Part shown: positions 25,599 to 38,370 of the stretch, piece after piece | Layout: each line of letters begins with the position of its first letter | How positions within the stretch are numbered: the first letter of the stretch is position 1 | Source of the DNA: an uncultured Psychrosphaera sp. | GTDB lineage: Bacteria; Pseudomonadota; Gammaproteobacteria; Enterobacterales; Alteromonadaceae | Assembly (NCBI RefSeq): GCF_947500655.1 | Contig: NZ_CANMSK010000001.1 | Coordinates: 310,001-374,000 of the forward strand | Reading direction: 5' to 3' | Length of the DNA: 64,000 bases | Made by a program: the position numbers and the translations under genes | Notes under the pieces: model-generated | Databases searched by the model: none | Seen by the model: only the letters and a program-made list of their open reading frames with translations | Told to the model about the DNA's origin: nothing

Positions 25599-27062
25599 AT
25601 GTATAAAAAAATTACCTCAACATTTACCGCCTTTGCTATTTCTGTCTGTTTATTTTCAGCAACGTCATCATTTGCAGCTAATAATGAACTTCCTGATTTA
25701 GGCGCATCGGCATTAACGGTATTAAGTATCGAGAAAGAGAAGCAACTTGGAGAGATTATATTTAATCAATTACAAGGGCGAGCTTCATTACTTTACGACC
25801 CACTCGTTAATGAATACATTAACTCTGTTGGCAATAAGCTAGTTGCCCACTCTAAAGATGTGAACTTCCCCTTTACTTTTTTTGTAGTGAATAGCCCAGA
25901 TATTAACGCCTTTGCATTTTATGGCGGTTATATAGGCGTACATACGGGCTTAATTGCTAGTGCTGAAACAGAAAGTCAGCTTGCTTCGGTATTAGGTCAT
26001 GAAATTGCACACGTTACCCAACGCCATTTAGCCCGTAAAAAACAAGAATCTGAACAAACATCGAATATGACATTAGCAGGCATTGTAGGCTCTATCTTAC
26101 TAGCTGCAATTAACCCGCAAGCTATGATGGCTTCGTTGATGGTTACAACCGCTGGTGCACAACAGGCTATGATCAATTACACCAGAAGCAATGAACAAGA
26201 AGCTGACAACATTGGCATGAATATATTAGCCACCGCTGGATTTGACCCTTATGCTGCGGCAGAGTTTTTTGGTAAATTACAGGAACAACAAAGATATCAA
26301 ACTAAGTTAGCTCCGTTTTTGGTTACTCACCCTTTGGCTGACTCACGAGTAACTGACGCTAAACTAAGAGCTCAGCAATATACTAAAAGGTTCTATGCTG
26401 ACTCAATTGATTTTTTATTAATGCGAGCACGTGTCATGGCTCGTTATATATATGATAAAGATCATGTTGTAGAAATATTTAAAGACCTAGTAAAAAAACA
26501 ACAAGGCAATAAACAATTTGCAGCACAATACGGTTTAGCCTTAGCTTATTTAGATACTGGTAAATTAGATTTAGCTGAGCAACAACTTACTCAGTTAGAA
26601 GAGTTAACAAGCAATAATTTATATATCTTAGATGCTCAATCCGATTTATATATTGCGCAAAATAAGCCTGGAAAAATTCTAGATAAATTAGCCTACGCCT
26701 ACCAATTAAGACCCAATAATTCTGTAGTTACGTTAAACTACGCCAATGTATTGGTAAAAAATAATGAACAGAAAAAAGCTATTGGTATTTTAGAATATTA
26801 TTTATTATCAAAACCAAACGATTTTTTAGCGACACAACTTTTACGCGAAGCCTATAAAGCCGATGAAAATATGGCTAGATACCATATAACCAGTGCTGAG
26901 TTATTTGCTTTACGTTCTGATTATCGCAACGCCATTAAGTCTGCGGATATCGCATTGACTGTATTAACTGAAGATCAAAAATCGGAAGTTAAACGAGTTG
27001 AAGCATTAAAAATAAAATACCGTGAACGTGACCGCTATATCAAAAATATTAAAGGATTTTAA
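25599..27062 (+). CDS. bepA: Periplasmic metalloprotease BepA
   Basis: Protease/chaperone that helps assemble LptD and degrades stalled outer-membrane proteins. 487 residues: signal peptide ending near ATSSFAA (residue 27), M48 peptidase domain with the zinc motif HEIAH at 134-138 and the third ligand region RSNEQEADNIGM, then a C-terminal TPR domain (about 300-487: QYGLALAYLDTGKLDLAEQQL, LNYANVLVKNNEQKKAI). Length and motif position match E. coli BepA (487 residues, HEIAH at 136-140, from memory). It overlaps no gene but is followed three bases later by the ArsC-like gene, as in E. coli yfgC-yfgD. Confidence 0.95.
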   Translation: MYKKITSTFTAFAISVCLFSATSSFAANNELPDLGASALTVLSIEKEKQLGEIIFNQLQGRASLLYDPLVNEYINSVGNKLVAHSKDVNFPFTFFVVNSPDINAFAFYGGYIGVHTGLIASAETESQLASVLGHEIAHVTQRHLARKKQESEQTSNMTLAGIVGSILLAAINPQAMMASLMVTTAGAQQAMINYTRSNEQEADNIGMNILATAGFDPYAAAEFFGKLQEQQRYQTKLAPFLVTHPLADSRVTDAKLRAQQYTKRFYADSIDFLLMRARVMARYIYDKDHVVEIFKDLVKKQQGNKQFAAQYGLALAYLDTGKLDLAEQQLTQLEELTSNNLYILDAQSDLYIAQNKPGKILDKLAYAYQLRPNNSVVTLNYANVLVKNNEQKKAIGILEYYLLSKPNDFLATQLLREAYKADENMARYHITSAELFALRSDYRNAIKSADIALTVLTEDQKSEVKRVEALKIKYRERDRYIKNIKGF

Positions 27063-27065
27063 TCT

Positions 27066-27413
27066 ATGAGCATTACTATTTTTCATAACCCTAGATGTTC
27101 TAAAAGTCGACAAACGTTGGCTTTGTTAGAAGAAAATGGTGTTACCCCTGAAATTTTTGAATATTTAAAATCACCATTAACGGTAGAATTACTGAGTTCT
27201 GTCGTGACAAAGTTAGGTGTTAACGTTCGAGATATTATTCGTAAAAAAGAAGCTGTGTTTAAAGAAACAGGGTTAGATAATCAGTCATTAACTGACGCTG
27301 AAATTTACACTATTTTAGTCAACACGCCTAAGTTAATAGAACGTCCTATTGTGATCAATGGTGACAAAGCCGCTATTGGCCGACCACCTGAAAACGTACT
27401 AGTAATATTATAA
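27066..27413 (+). CDS. ArsC-family (YfgD-like) thiol reductase
   Basis: A 115-residue thioredoxin-fold protein with the ArsC active site HNPRCSKSRQTLALL (Cys12), LVNTPKLIERPIV and AAIGRPPENV with the conserved arginines. Glutaredoxin-linked arsenate reductases have this form. The position after bepA indicates the YfgD subgroup, whose physiological substrate is not established; no ars operon genes are nearby, so an arsenic role is uncertain. Confidence 0.9.
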   Translation: MSITIFHNPRCSKSRQTLALLEENGVTPEIFEYLKSPLTVELLSSVVTKLGVNVRDIIRKKEAVFKETGLDNQSLTDAEIYTILVNTPKLIERPIVINGDKAAIGRPPENVLVIL

Positions 27414-27420
27414 ATTGAAT

Positions 27421-27993
27421 ATGACAAACTCATCCCCTTTTGTATTAGTTCTTTATTATTCACGCCACGGCTCTGTGCTTAACTTAGCAAAGCAAATTGC
27501 TAAAGGCATTGAGTCTCAAGGTTTAGAAGCCAAGATCAGAACGGTGAGTGATGATCACAATGAAGATGCTGACTACCCTTATGTCACTGAGCAAGAATTA
27601 GTATCTTGTTCTGCAATTGCTCTGGGCAGTCCTTGTCGATTTGGCACTATGGCTGCACCATTAAAAGCCTTTTGGGAAAGCACCTCAATCAATTGGCTCA
27701 GCGGTGACTTAATTGACAAACCAGCCTGTGTATTTACCTCAAGTTCAAGCTTGCATGGTGGAAATGAAGCAACCTTATTATCTATGTCATTACCTTTATT
27801 ACATCACGGCATGTTATTAATGGGTGTGCCATACTCTGAGCCTGAATTACATAACACGACAAGTGGTGGAACGCCTTACGGTGCAAGTCACGTATCTGGC
27901 TTAAATTCCACCAATGAATTAACCAATAGTGAAATTGCTATTTGTAAAACTCTTGGTCAACGCTTAGCGGTAACCGCTAAAAAACTTTCTTAG
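27421..27993 (+). CDS. wrbA: WrbA-family NAD(P)H:quinone oxidoreductase
   Basis: FMN-dependent two-electron quinone reductase of 190 residues. The flavodoxin-like phosphate loop is LYYSRHGSVLNLAKQIA, followed by LGSPCRFGTMAAPLKAFWEST and the WrbA-type FTSSSSLHGGNEATLLSM and GTPYGASHVSG. The ATG at 27421 is chosen over a TTG six bases earlier, although no strong ribosome-binding site precedes either; translation may be coupled to the ArsC-like gene that ends eight bases upstream. Next gene: a DUF2069 membrane protein. Confidence 0.88.
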   Translation: MTNSSPFVLVLYYSRHGSVLNLAKQIAKGIESQGLEAKIRTVSDDHNEDADYPYVTEQELVSCSAIALGSPCRFGTMAAPLKAFWESTSINWLSGDLIDKPACVFTSSSSLHGGNEATLLSMSLPLLHHGMLLMGVPYSEPELHNTTSGGTPYGASHVSGLNSTNELTNSEIAICKTLGQRLAVTAKKLS

Positions 27994-28018
27994 TAAATTA
28001 ACTCTTTAAAGAATAAAC

Positions 28019-28498
28019 ATGCAAAAATTTGAAAATGTACAAGATGCTTTTAAAAATGCACCTATGGCTCAATTTGTAAAAAAGCTCAAACTGTTAGGTT
28101 TAACAAGTTACTTATTATTAGTTGCTTACTACCCTATACTTTTAATCGTGTTAGACCCCGATGAAAATACAACCTCATATATACCAATGACATTGTTTTG
28201 GTTGCCTATGCTGTTCGCTATAAAAGGCTTAATTCAAGGTAATCCTTATACCTATGCCTGGAGTAACTTTGTTTTAATGTGGTGTTTTATCCATGGGTTA
28301 ACATCGTTATGGACTTACACAGGTAATATCGTATTTATTATTATTGAAGTGCTATTACTGACTGGTGCATTTATCGGTAATACTTATTTTGCAAGATACA
28401 GAGGCCGAGAACTTGGCTTGGCACTACCAAAAATAAAAGAAATTAAAGAACAAGAAAAAGCTTTTTTTGAAAAGCGTTTAAAGGACACCGACATTTAA
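28019..28498 (+). CDS. DUF2069 inner-membrane protein
   Basis: A 159-residue protein with about four hydrophobic segments (LLGLTSYLLLVAYYPILLIV, MTLFWLPMLFAIKGLI, SNFVLMWCFIHGLTSLWT, IVFIIIEVLLLTGAFIG) and a charged C-terminal tail. Arrangement after a WrbA-type gene is typical of DUF2069 in gammaproteobacteria. Function unknown. It ends the bepA-led transcription unit, and a bidirectional terminator follows. Confidence 0.82.
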   Translation: MQKFENVQDAFKNAPMAQFVKKLKLLGLTSYLLLVAYYPILLIVLDPDENTTSYIPMTLFWLPMLFAIKGLIQGNPYTYAWSNFVLMWCFIHGLTSLWTYTGNIVFIIIEVLLLTGAFIGNTYFARYRGRELGLALPKIKEIKEQEKAFFEKRLKDTDI

Positions 28499-28602
28499 TC
28501 AATTTCAGTTAAATTGACAGGGTTAAGTCTAATTTAACAAACCCAAGACGTTCAGGGATGCACTAAAGTTAAAAGCACATTTCAGGACGGGACAGAACAA
28601 AC

Positions 28603-28635
28603 AAAAAAGCCAGAGGAATTCCTCTGGCTTTTTTT
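28603..28635. terminator. Bidirectional terminator between DUF2069 gene and icd
   Basis: Perfect stem GCCAGAGG / CCTCTGGC, loop AATT, flanked by an A-run and a T-run, placed between two converging genes. Confidence 0.9.
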
Positions 28636-28656
28636 ATGCTACTAATAGCTAAACGG

Positions 28657-30888
<2,232 letters not shown>

Positions 30889-31109
30889 CTACATTGTGCA
30901 GTGTGAATGTCTGACCAATTAGTTTTAATGGATAAAAAAACAACATTTGTTGTCTAATTACAACATTTAGCCAATTCTGATCAGTTTAACCTTTCATAAT
31001 CGTTTGAATTTTAAACAATATCAAACAAACTATAATAAAGTCTGAATTTTGGGTATGAATACTATAAAATACGGGGCATTAATGAAAGCATTTTATCTAA
31101 TTACCCCAT

Positions 31110-31856
31110 ATGAATTTTTCAAATAAGACTAACTCTAAAAGTAATAAAAACAAATCTATGCCTCGTAAACAGACTAAAAGTAATAAAAACAAATCTATGC
31201 CTCGTAAACAGACTAAAAGCACTAATAAATTAGGCCGAACGACAGGTAACCCAAAGGCCAAGTTTGATTCATCAGCTCGCCAACAAAAAAAAGCGCCTGA
31301 ACAAACCCAAGTAGTATTGTTTAACAAACCATTTCAAGTGCTTACTCAATTTACTGACGCAGACGGCAGAAAAACACTAAAAGACTATATTCCAATAGCT
31401 GGAGTTTACCCTGCAGGCCGTTTAGATCGTGACAGTGAAGGATTATTAGTACTTACAAATAATGGTCAGTTACAAAATAAAATAGCCAGCCCGCAACACA
31501 AAACAACGAAATGTTATTGGGTACAAGTTGAAAACATACCAAATGATGAAAAATTACAACAATTACGAGATGGTGTTGAACTCAATGATGGCATGACTAA
31601 ACCCGCTAAAGTGCGTATTATTGAGCAACCTGATCTTGTTTGGGACAGAGAACCACCAATCCGAGAACGTAAAAACATTCCAGATTGTTGGTTAGAAATA
31701 ACGATATCGGAAGGCCGCAATCGCCAAGTTAGAAGGATGACCGCCCATATTGGCCACCCTACTCTTAGGTTAATTCGCTACCGCGTAGGCGAATGGACAG
31801 TTGACGATATTACTAATGGCAAATACAAGGTTTTAACCATTCCTGAATTCAAGTAG
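31110..31856 (+). CDS. rluE: 23S rRNA pseudouridine(2457) synthase
   Basis: Modifies U2457 of 23S rRNA. 248 residues; the catalytic domain from about residue 68 matches E. coli RluE closely: [39 protein letters not shown] with the catalytic Asp, and [20 protein letters not shown]. The N-terminal tail of about 65 residues is lysine/asparagine-rich and built from two exact copies of the 13-residue unit [13 protein letters not shown]. The start is uncertain: no clear ribosome-binding site precedes the ATG at 31110, and in-frame ATGs lie inside each repeat copy. Monocistronic. Confidence 0.93.
   Translation: MNFSNKTNSKSNKNKSMPRKQTKSNKNKSMPRKQTKSTNKLGRTTGNPKAKFDSSARQQKKAPEQTQVVLFNKPFQVLTQFTDADGRKTLKDYIPIAGVYPAGRLDRDSEGLLVLTNNGQLQNKIASPQHKTTKCYWVQVENIPNDEKLQQLRDGVELNDGMTKPAKVRIIEQPDLVWDREPPIRERKNIPDCWLEITISEGRNRQVRRMTAHIGHPTLRLIRYRVGEWTVDDITNGKYKVLTIPEFK
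31137..31214 (+). repeat. Exact 39-bp tandem duplication inside rluE
   Basis: Two identical, adjacent 39-base copies (31137-31175 and 31176-31214), with the first bases of a third (AAAAG) following. 39 is divisible by three, so copy-number change keeps the frame; each copy encodes 13 residues with six basic residues. Confidence 0.97.
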
Positions 31857-31961
31857 TGGAGTATCATTACTGTATAACTAATTGTAAAATTTGGCATTTA
31901 GCTAAAAGTAACTTAATATCAAATTAAACCCTATATTTAAATCTAACAGAGCATAACTTAT

Positions 31962-32438
31962 ATGAGCCAACCACAACGCGATATCACCCTACGTTTTCTT
32001 GCCGAACCACAAGACGTTAATTTTGGCGGTAAAGTTCATGGTGGCGCCGTAATGAAATGGATCGATTTAGCGGCTTATGCATGTGCAGCTGGTTGGAGTG
32101 GACGTTATTGCGTTACCGCTTACGCCGGTGGAATACGTTTTATTGCACCAATTCATGTAGGCAGCTTGGTGGAAGTTGAGGCTAAAGTAATTTACACAGG
32201 AAATTCATCAATGCACATTGCATTAGAAGTTAATGCTTGTGATCCTAAATCATTAAATCGTCGCCTTACCACACACTGCATTGTTATTATGGTTGCGGTT
32301 GATCAAAACGGACAACCTGAAAAAATTCCAGAATGGATTCCAAAAACAGAAGCGGATATAAAACAACATGCTACTGCTAAGAAGTTAATGGAAATACGTA
32401 AAAAAATAGGCGAGGAAATGGAAATCTTTGTTGAGTAA
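31962..32438 (+). CDS. Acyl-CoA thioesterase, hotdog fold (YciA/ACOT type)
   Basis: Hydrolyses acyl-CoA to fatty acid and CoA. 158 residues: the hotdog helix with the catalytic-site motif NFGGKVHGGAVMKWIDLAAYACA at about 21-43, AYAGGIRFIAPIHVGSLVEVEA and GNSSMHIALEV. The invariant Asp of the helix (WIDLAA) and the G-x-V/H-G-G turn are present. The C-terminal 35 residues are a charged helix. The substrate chain length is not readable. Bounded by terminators or promoters, so probably single. Confidence 0.88.
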   Translation: MSQPQRDITLRFLAEPQDVNFGGKVHGGAVMKWIDLAAYACAAGWSGRYCVTAYAGGIRFIAPIHVGSLVEVEAKVIYTGNSSMHIALEVNACDPKSLNRRLTTHCIVIMVAVDQNGQPEKIPEWIPKTEADIKQHATAKKLMEIRKKIGEEMEIFVE

Positions 32439-32472
32439 CTACACATTATTAGTAGTAGTAACCCCTTGTAAT

Positions 32473-32508
32473 AAAACACTGTTCAAAGCTCATGAACAGT
32501 GTTTTTTT
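32473..32508. terminator. Bidirectional terminator between thioesterase and PadR-linked membrane gene
   Basis: AAAACACTGTTCA / TGAACAGTGTTTT 13-bp stem with a 7-base loop and a seven-base T-run, between converging genes. Confidence 0.9.
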
Positions 32509-32520
32509 AATTTTACCCAC

Positions 32521-33168
32521 CTAATAAAACTCTGCCAAGTAACGAATTTTCTCTTGTGCAACATGACATATTATTTTAATAGCAAGCCCTAAAACCATTG
32601 TTAATATAGACACTGCAAACGCAGGACCGAAGACTGCACTAAAGTCTTCAGCAGGTAGTTCACTGCCAATTGCAATCCAACCAATTAGAGTCATAACCGC
32701 GCCAAGTAACATGGCTGAATTACCAGTAACGTTAAAAAAATGCCCCGCCCTTTTGTATTCTAATATTGAATAATCCATGTCGTCAGACATCGTTAATATT
32801 GAAATACCTCTTTTCACATCTGCCATTGATGTCGCAGCCAAACCAAAAATCAGCGCAGGTGGTACAACGATTAAAAAGCTTGGAGCATCGATAAACATAT
32901 CAATACCACCACTTAATATCATGGCAAATAAAGTAAAACCGACAAAAGCTAATATACTAAATACAAACATAATAAACCCTCTTTTTGTTTTCCATAAAAA
33001 TTGAAATGCTGAACGAACAGCTTGATTTTGAAACCAAATACGTGCGGATATAGGATTTGTTAACCTTCGTTCCACATACTCTTCCGTTAAGTCACCTAAA
33101 ACAGGTTCTTTTAAATTTGGAGGTAACGCCCAGTATAAGAACTTACTGGTGTATTTAGGCACTTGCAT
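32521..33168 (-). CDS. PadR-linked membrane protein with permease-prefix-like N-terminus
   Basis: A 215-residue protein. The ATG at 33168 (MQVPKYTSKF) is chosen because it overlaps the padR stop as TAATG; a longer reading from 33201 would run into padR. Residues 8-55 (LYWALPPNLKEPVLGDLTEEYVERR) resemble the short cytosolic prefix domain found in front of MacB/FtsX-type permeases encoded after PadR regulators. Here it is followed not by a permease but by four hydrophobic segments (about 75-95, 100-120, 150-170, 180-205). It could be a stand-alone sensor or a remnant of a larger transporter. Function unknown. Confidence 0.7.
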   Translation of the reverse strand: MQVPKYTSKFLYWALPPNLKEPVLGDLTEEYVERRLTNPISARIWFQNQAVRSAFQFLWKTKRGFIMFVFSILAFVGFTLFAMILSGGIDMFIDAPSFLIVVPPALIFGLAATSMADVKRGISILTMSDDMDYSILEYKRAGHFFNVTGNSAMLLGAVMTLIGWIAIGSELPAEDFSAVFGPAFAVSILTMVLGLAIKIICHVAQEKIRYLAEFY

Positions 33169-33497
33169 TAATCCAGCACCTTTAGTGTAAGCCCCTGCCA
33201 AAGTGAACTTAACGCTTGTTTTGAGCGTTTTAATGCAGACTGCCCTTGTGCTGTTACCTTAAAGTATTTTTTGGCGCGTCCTCCTCGTTCTGCTGTTGCT
33301 TCACCTATTTTACTTTCTAATAGCCCTTTTGCTTCTAGCCTATCTAATGTTGTGTATAAAGCACCGATTGTGACGTCCCTGCCTATTATTTCAGCCAATA
33401 ACTGCCTTATCGTACTTCCGTATGCAGACTCACCGAGCTTTAAAATAGCAAGGAGAACAAATTGTTCAAATTCCCCCAAAAACTTTTCTTTTGACAT
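33168..33497 (-). CDS. PadR-family transcriptional regulator
   Basis: A 109-residue winged-helix regulator: FEQFVLLAILKLGESAYGSTIRQLL (helices 1-3), TIGALYTTLDRLEAKGLLESKIG (recognition helix and wing entry), then RGGRAKKYFKVTAQGQSALKR (wing). This is the short PadR-s type with only a brief C-terminal dimer helix. GGGGAG precedes the ATG. It is translationally coupled with the downstream membrane gene by a one-base overlap and probably represses its own operon through the repeats at 33520-33577. Confidence 0.9.
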   Translation of the reverse strand: MSKEKFLGEFEQFVLLAILKLGESAYGSTIRQLLAEIIGRDVTIGALYTTLDRLEAKGLLESKIGEATAERGGRAKKYFKVTAQGQSALKRSKQALSSLWQGLTLKVLD

Positions 33498-33519
33498 TTC
33501 AATCTCCCCAAAACAATAT

Positions 33520-33577
33520 CTACAATGTAGAGGAAATTATTCAACTGTCAATATATTTTACTTTGTAGAGGAAATTA
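33520..33577. promoter_or_regulatory. Candidate PadR operator: palindrome plus direct repeat
   Basis: CTACAATGTAG at 33520-33530 is a perfect 5-1-5 palindrome. The 14-base string TGTAGAGGAAATTA occurs at 33526-33539 and again at 33564-33577, 38 bases apart, in the padR promoter region. PadR operators are typically TGTA/TACA-containing palindromes. Assignment as an autoregulatory site is inference. Confidence 0.5.
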
Positions 33578-33736
33578 ATTTAAAAAAACAACATAAATAA
33601 CTGCAAGAAACGTCTTAATTCAACATTAGTTAAATAACGGTAAAAACTTAAATTAACCTCATCAGAGTAATACTTTTCATCCGACTTATATGATAGAATG
33701 CGCGCCAATTTTATACGGTTTAATTTTTAAGTTTTT

Positions 33737-34846
33737 ATGTCAGATTCAAATTCAGTTAATGCAAATAAAAAAGTCGTTGTTGGTATGTCAGGCGGCGTTG
33801 ATTCTTCAGTTTCGGCTTACTTGTTACTACAGCAAGGCTATCAGGTTGAAGGCCTGTTTATGAAAAACTGGGAAGAAGACGACAATGACGAATATTGTTC
33901 GGCTGCAGAAGACTTAAAAGATGCAGAATCCGTATGTGAAAAACTTGGTATTGAATTACACACAGTCAACTTTGCCTCAGAATACTGGGATAATGTGTTT
34001 GAACACTTTTTAGAAGAGTACAAAGCTGGCCGTACGCCAAATCCAGACATCATGTGTAATAAAGAAATTAAGTTTAAAGCGTTTTTGCAGTTCTCTGCTG
34101 AAATTCTTGGCGCTGATTATATTGCTACCGGTCATTATGTTCGTAGAACTGAAGATGACAACAACACTAAAATGCTTCGTGGTTTAGACCAAAATAAAGA
34201 TCAAAGCTATTTCCTTTATGCCGTTGGTCAAGAACAAGTCGGCCAAACCTTGTTCCCTGTTGGTGAATTAGAAAAACCAGAAGTACGTAAAATTGCAGAG
34301 CAACAAGGTTTAATTACCGCAGATAAAAAAGACTCTACCGGTATTTGTTTTATTGGTGAGCGCAAATTTAAAGACTTCTTACAAAAATACTTGCCAGCAC
34401 AACCAGGTAAAATAGAAACACCTGAAGGCGACGTTGTTGGTGAGCATGAAGGTTTGATGTACCATACATTGGGGCAACGTAAAGGTTTATTGATTGGCGG
34501 TTTAAAAGAATATAAAGACCAACCTTGGTTTGTAGTAGATAAAGATGTAGCACGTAATGTGTTAATTGTTGGCCAAGGTAAAAACCACCCTCTTCTTTTT
34601 TCAAATGGTTTAATTGCAAATCAGTTAAATTGGGTAGATCATAAAGGTCCTTCACAAGGAAGATACACAGTTAAAACAAGATATCGTCAAGAAGATGTAG
34701 CTTGTGAAGTATTTCCAGATGACGAAGGCAATATAAAAGTTATTTTTGATACACCACAACGCGCCGTTACCCCAGGACAATCCGCTGTATTTTACGACGG
34801 TGAAATTTGTTTAGGTGGCGGGATCATAGAGCAGTACATTCGATAA
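33737..34846 (+). CDS. mnmA: tRNA-specific 2-thiouridylase
   Basis: Thiolates U34 of tRNA-Lys, -Glu and -Gln in the cytoplasm, taking sulfur from the Tus relay. 369 residues: PP-loop [17 protein letters not shown] at about 13-29, the first catalytic cysteine in [14 protein letters not shown] (about 103), the second in [13 protein letters not shown] (about 203), and [14 protein letters not shown]. First gene of mnmA-hflD-purB, the E. coli order. Confidence 0.97.
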   Translation: MSDSNSVNANKKVVVGMSGGVDSSVSAYLLLQQGYQVEGLFMKNWEEDDNDEYCSAAEDLKDAESVCEKLGIELHTVNFASEYWDNVFEHFLEEYKAGRTPNPDIMCNKEIKFKAFLQFSAEILGADYIATGHYVRRTEDDNNTKMLRGLDQNKDQSYFLYAVGQEQVGQTLFPVGELEKPEVRKIAEQQGLITADKKDSTGICFIGERKFKDFLQKYLPAQPGKIETPEGDVVGEHEGLMYHTLGQRKGLLIGGLKEYKDQPWFVVDKDVARNVLIVGQGKNHPLLFSNGLIANQLNWVDHKGPSQGRYTVKTRYRQEDVACEVFPDDEGNIKVIFDTPQRAVTPGQSAVFYDGEICLGGGIIEQYIR

Positions 34847-34847
34847 T

Positions 34848-35498
34848 ATGGATATTAATAATTCGATGACTTCACGACGTTCACAAAGTATCGCACTATC
34901 AGCCATGTGCCAATCCGCACTAATGATACAACAAGTATCTAAAGGCGTTATATTAAATAAAGACAGTTTAATATGTTTGTTTAATGGCATTACAACCACA
35001 GATCCAAAATCAGTTTTGGACGTTTACGGTTCAGTAAATGTTTTAGCCGATGGCGCAAAATTAGTGCAATACCAGTTATCTGGCAATGCGACTAAAAAAG
35101 ACATTGAAGTGACTCGTTATTTAGCCGGCATAATGTCAATTTCCAAAAAGCTGTTAAAGAATCCGTCCGCGTTATCTGCGCTAACCGATAAACTAACTGA
35201 CATTCAACGTCGTCTTAGTCATTTTGAAATTGATGATCCCAGTATTATTCAAAACTTTGCTGAATGTTATAGCGAAGTATTAAGTCCACTAAGTCAAAAA
35301 ATCCAAGTTATTGGTAACCCTACTCTATTACAGCAAAAAAGCGTCCAGCATAAAGTGCGAGCTTTATTATTATCGGGCGTAAGAGCTGCGGTATTGTGGC
35401 GTCAAATGGGTGGAAAGCGACGCGACTTTATATTTAATCGAAAAGCGATATTACAAGATGTCATATCGTTTAACCAAGAATTAACATCTATTCATTAA
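34848..35498 (+). CDS. hflD: High-frequency-lysogenisation protein HflD homologue
   Basis: A 216-residue helical protein, peripheral at the inner membrane; in E. coli HflD sequesters lambda CII, its native role being unclear. Recognisable segments are AMCQSALMIQQVSKG, LNGI-type FNGITTTDPKSVLDVYG, and the C-terminal VRALLLSGVRAAVLWRQMGG. It starts one base after mnmA and ends 28 bases before purB, so the three are one operon. Confidence 0.92.
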   Translation: MDINNSMTSRRSQSIALSAMCQSALMIQQVSKGVILNKDSLICLFNGITTTDPKSVLDVYGSVNVLADGAKLVQYQLSGNATKKDIEVTRYLAGIMSISKKLLKNPSALSALTDKLTDIQRRLSHFEIDDPSIIQNFAECYSEVLSPLSQKIQVIGNPTLLQQKSVQHKVRALLLSGVRAAVLWRQMGGKRRDFIFNRKAILQDVISFNQELTSIH

Positions 35499-35514
35499 CT
35501 TTAAACACGTATAG

Positions 35515-36897
<1,383 letters not shown>

Positions 36898-36922
36898 CCA
36901 CTAAACCTTATTAGTCAGATAT

Positions 36923-36950
36923 AAAATGCCAGCTTTGACTGGCATTTTTT
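36923..36950 (+). terminator. Rho-independent terminator after purB
   Basis: AAAATGCCAG / CTGGCATTTT, 6-base loop, six-T tail, 26 bases after the purB stop. Confidence 0.9.
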
Positions 36951-37021
36951 ATATGCGCAACATTCACAACCTACACTTTAAAACGCAGTGACGTTACTTA
37001 CATTAATAAACACGAGTCCTT

Positions 37022-38173
37022 ATGAACATAAACTGGCAAACCATTTCACAGCAAGAATTCATCGATGAGTATTGGCAAAAAAAGCCAATTGTACTTAAGA
37101 ATGCCCTTCCTAATTTTGAAGATCCAATAGCGCCTGATGAAGTTGCAGGGCTGGCTATGGAGTCTTTTATCGACTCTCGATTAGTCACCAACAAAAACAA
37201 TAATTGGCAAGTGACTCATGGTCCAATTGAAAGTTTTGATGAGCTTGGTGAAAGTAATTGGAGCTTGTTAGTTCAAGGCGTTGACCGTTGGTTTGAGTCT
37301 GTATTTGACTTAAGAGAAGCGGTAGATTTTATTCCTAAATGGCGTATTGACGATGTAATGGTGTCTTATTCAACACCACATGCCGGTGTTGGCAGTCATT
37401 TAGATCAATACGATGTGTTTATTGTACAAGGCCAAGGGAAGCGCCGTTGGAAAGCTGGTGCGGTTAATACTCAATTACAACAAACTGAAAAGACTAAAGA
37501 CTTGTTACAAGTTGATGAGTTTGCACCCATTGTTGATCAAGTGCTGGAAGCTGGCGATATTATTTATATCCCACCTTTTAGTCCACATAATGGCGAAACT
37601 ATTGAGACTGCGATCAATTACTCCATTGGTTTTAGAGCACCTAGTCAACAAGAACTTATTAGTGGTTTTGCCGACTTTGTTATCGACTCTGAAATTGGTT
37701 TAACTCGATTTAAAGATACAGACTTATCTATTGATAAAAATTCCGACAGCCTAATTAATAAAACTCAACTTAAACAAATGCAATTATTGTTAACAGATTT
37801 AATTAATAACGAGGGTCATTTTGAAAAATTCCTCAATCAGGGTTTAACCGCACCTAGCAGAGAACTTGATATACCAGAGGAAGTTGAACAACATACGTCG
37901 GATTATTTAGTCAATTTGTTTTTTAACTCTAATCTTAGTATCAATAAAGTTAATGGCGTAGAAACTTCTATTTTCCATGGCAACGATAAGATTAGCTTCT
38001 TTTGTTGCTCAGAAGAGTTTGTTTGTGAAGCGCATCAAATAGATTTCCTTCGATTATTACACCTACAAAAAACAGTGACCAGTGAGCAATTAAAGACTGA
38101 ATTAAAACGTTTAGAAAATATTGAACTGCTGACAACTCTAGTTAATCAAGGTTATTGGTATATAGAAGAATAA
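37022..38173 (+). CDS. roxA: Ribosomal protein uL16 3-hydroxylase (YcfD/RoxA)
   Basis: 2-oxoglutarate/Fe(II) oxygenase of the JmjC-cupin class that hydroxylates an arginine of ribosomal protein L16. 383 residues. The iron triad is visible: His126 and Asp128 in GVGSHLDQYDV and His189 in FSPHNGET, matching E. coli H125, D127 and H187 (from memory). RRWKAG fits the co-substrate-binding strand. The C-terminal part (about 250-383) is the winged-helix-like dimer domain. It lies after purB behind a terminator; in E. coli it is close to purB as well. Confidence 0.93.
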   Translation: MNINWQTISQQEFIDEYWQKKPIVLKNALPNFEDPIAPDEVAGLAMESFIDSRLVTNKNNNWQVTHGPIESFDELGESNWSLLVQGVDRWFESVFDLREAVDFIPKWRIDDVMVSYSTPHAGVGSHLDQYDVFIVQGQGKRRWKAGAVNTQLQQTEKTKDLLQVDEFAPIVDQVLEAGDIIYIPPFSPHNGETIETAINYSIGFRAPSQQELISGFADFVIDSEIGLTRFKDTDLSIDKNSDSLINKTQLKQMQLLLTDLINNEGHFEKFLNQGLTAPSRELDIPEEVEQHTSDYLVNLFFNSNLSINKVNGVETSIFHGNDKISFFCCSEEFVCEAHQIDFLRLLHLQKTVTSEQLKTELKRLENIELLTTLVNQGYWYIEE

Positions 38174-38370
38174 ATCCACGGTTTGTAGGATGAAAGTATA
38201 AAGTAAACCTTAGTAGTATTTGATGCATCATTATATTCGTGTTTGATTTAGTCTAAAACCTTTACACTTTCATCAACTTATCTTCCCCTTAATCGTAAAG
38301 CGGGTCTAGCTTTGCCAGCATAGCTCTGGTAAAGTCGCGCTTTTTAAAATAATGCTATTTGGAGTCTATT

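Noticed and set aside
27066..27413. Arsenic-resistance locus
   Set aside because: The ArsC-like gene is the bepA-linked yfgD type; no arsR, arsB or acr3 gene is nearby.
31097..31327. Reverse-strand 76-codon frame with two [13 protein letters not shown] repeats
   Set aside because: It is the antisense reading of the 39-bp duplication in rluE; the hydrophobic repeats come from the lysine-rich sense strand.
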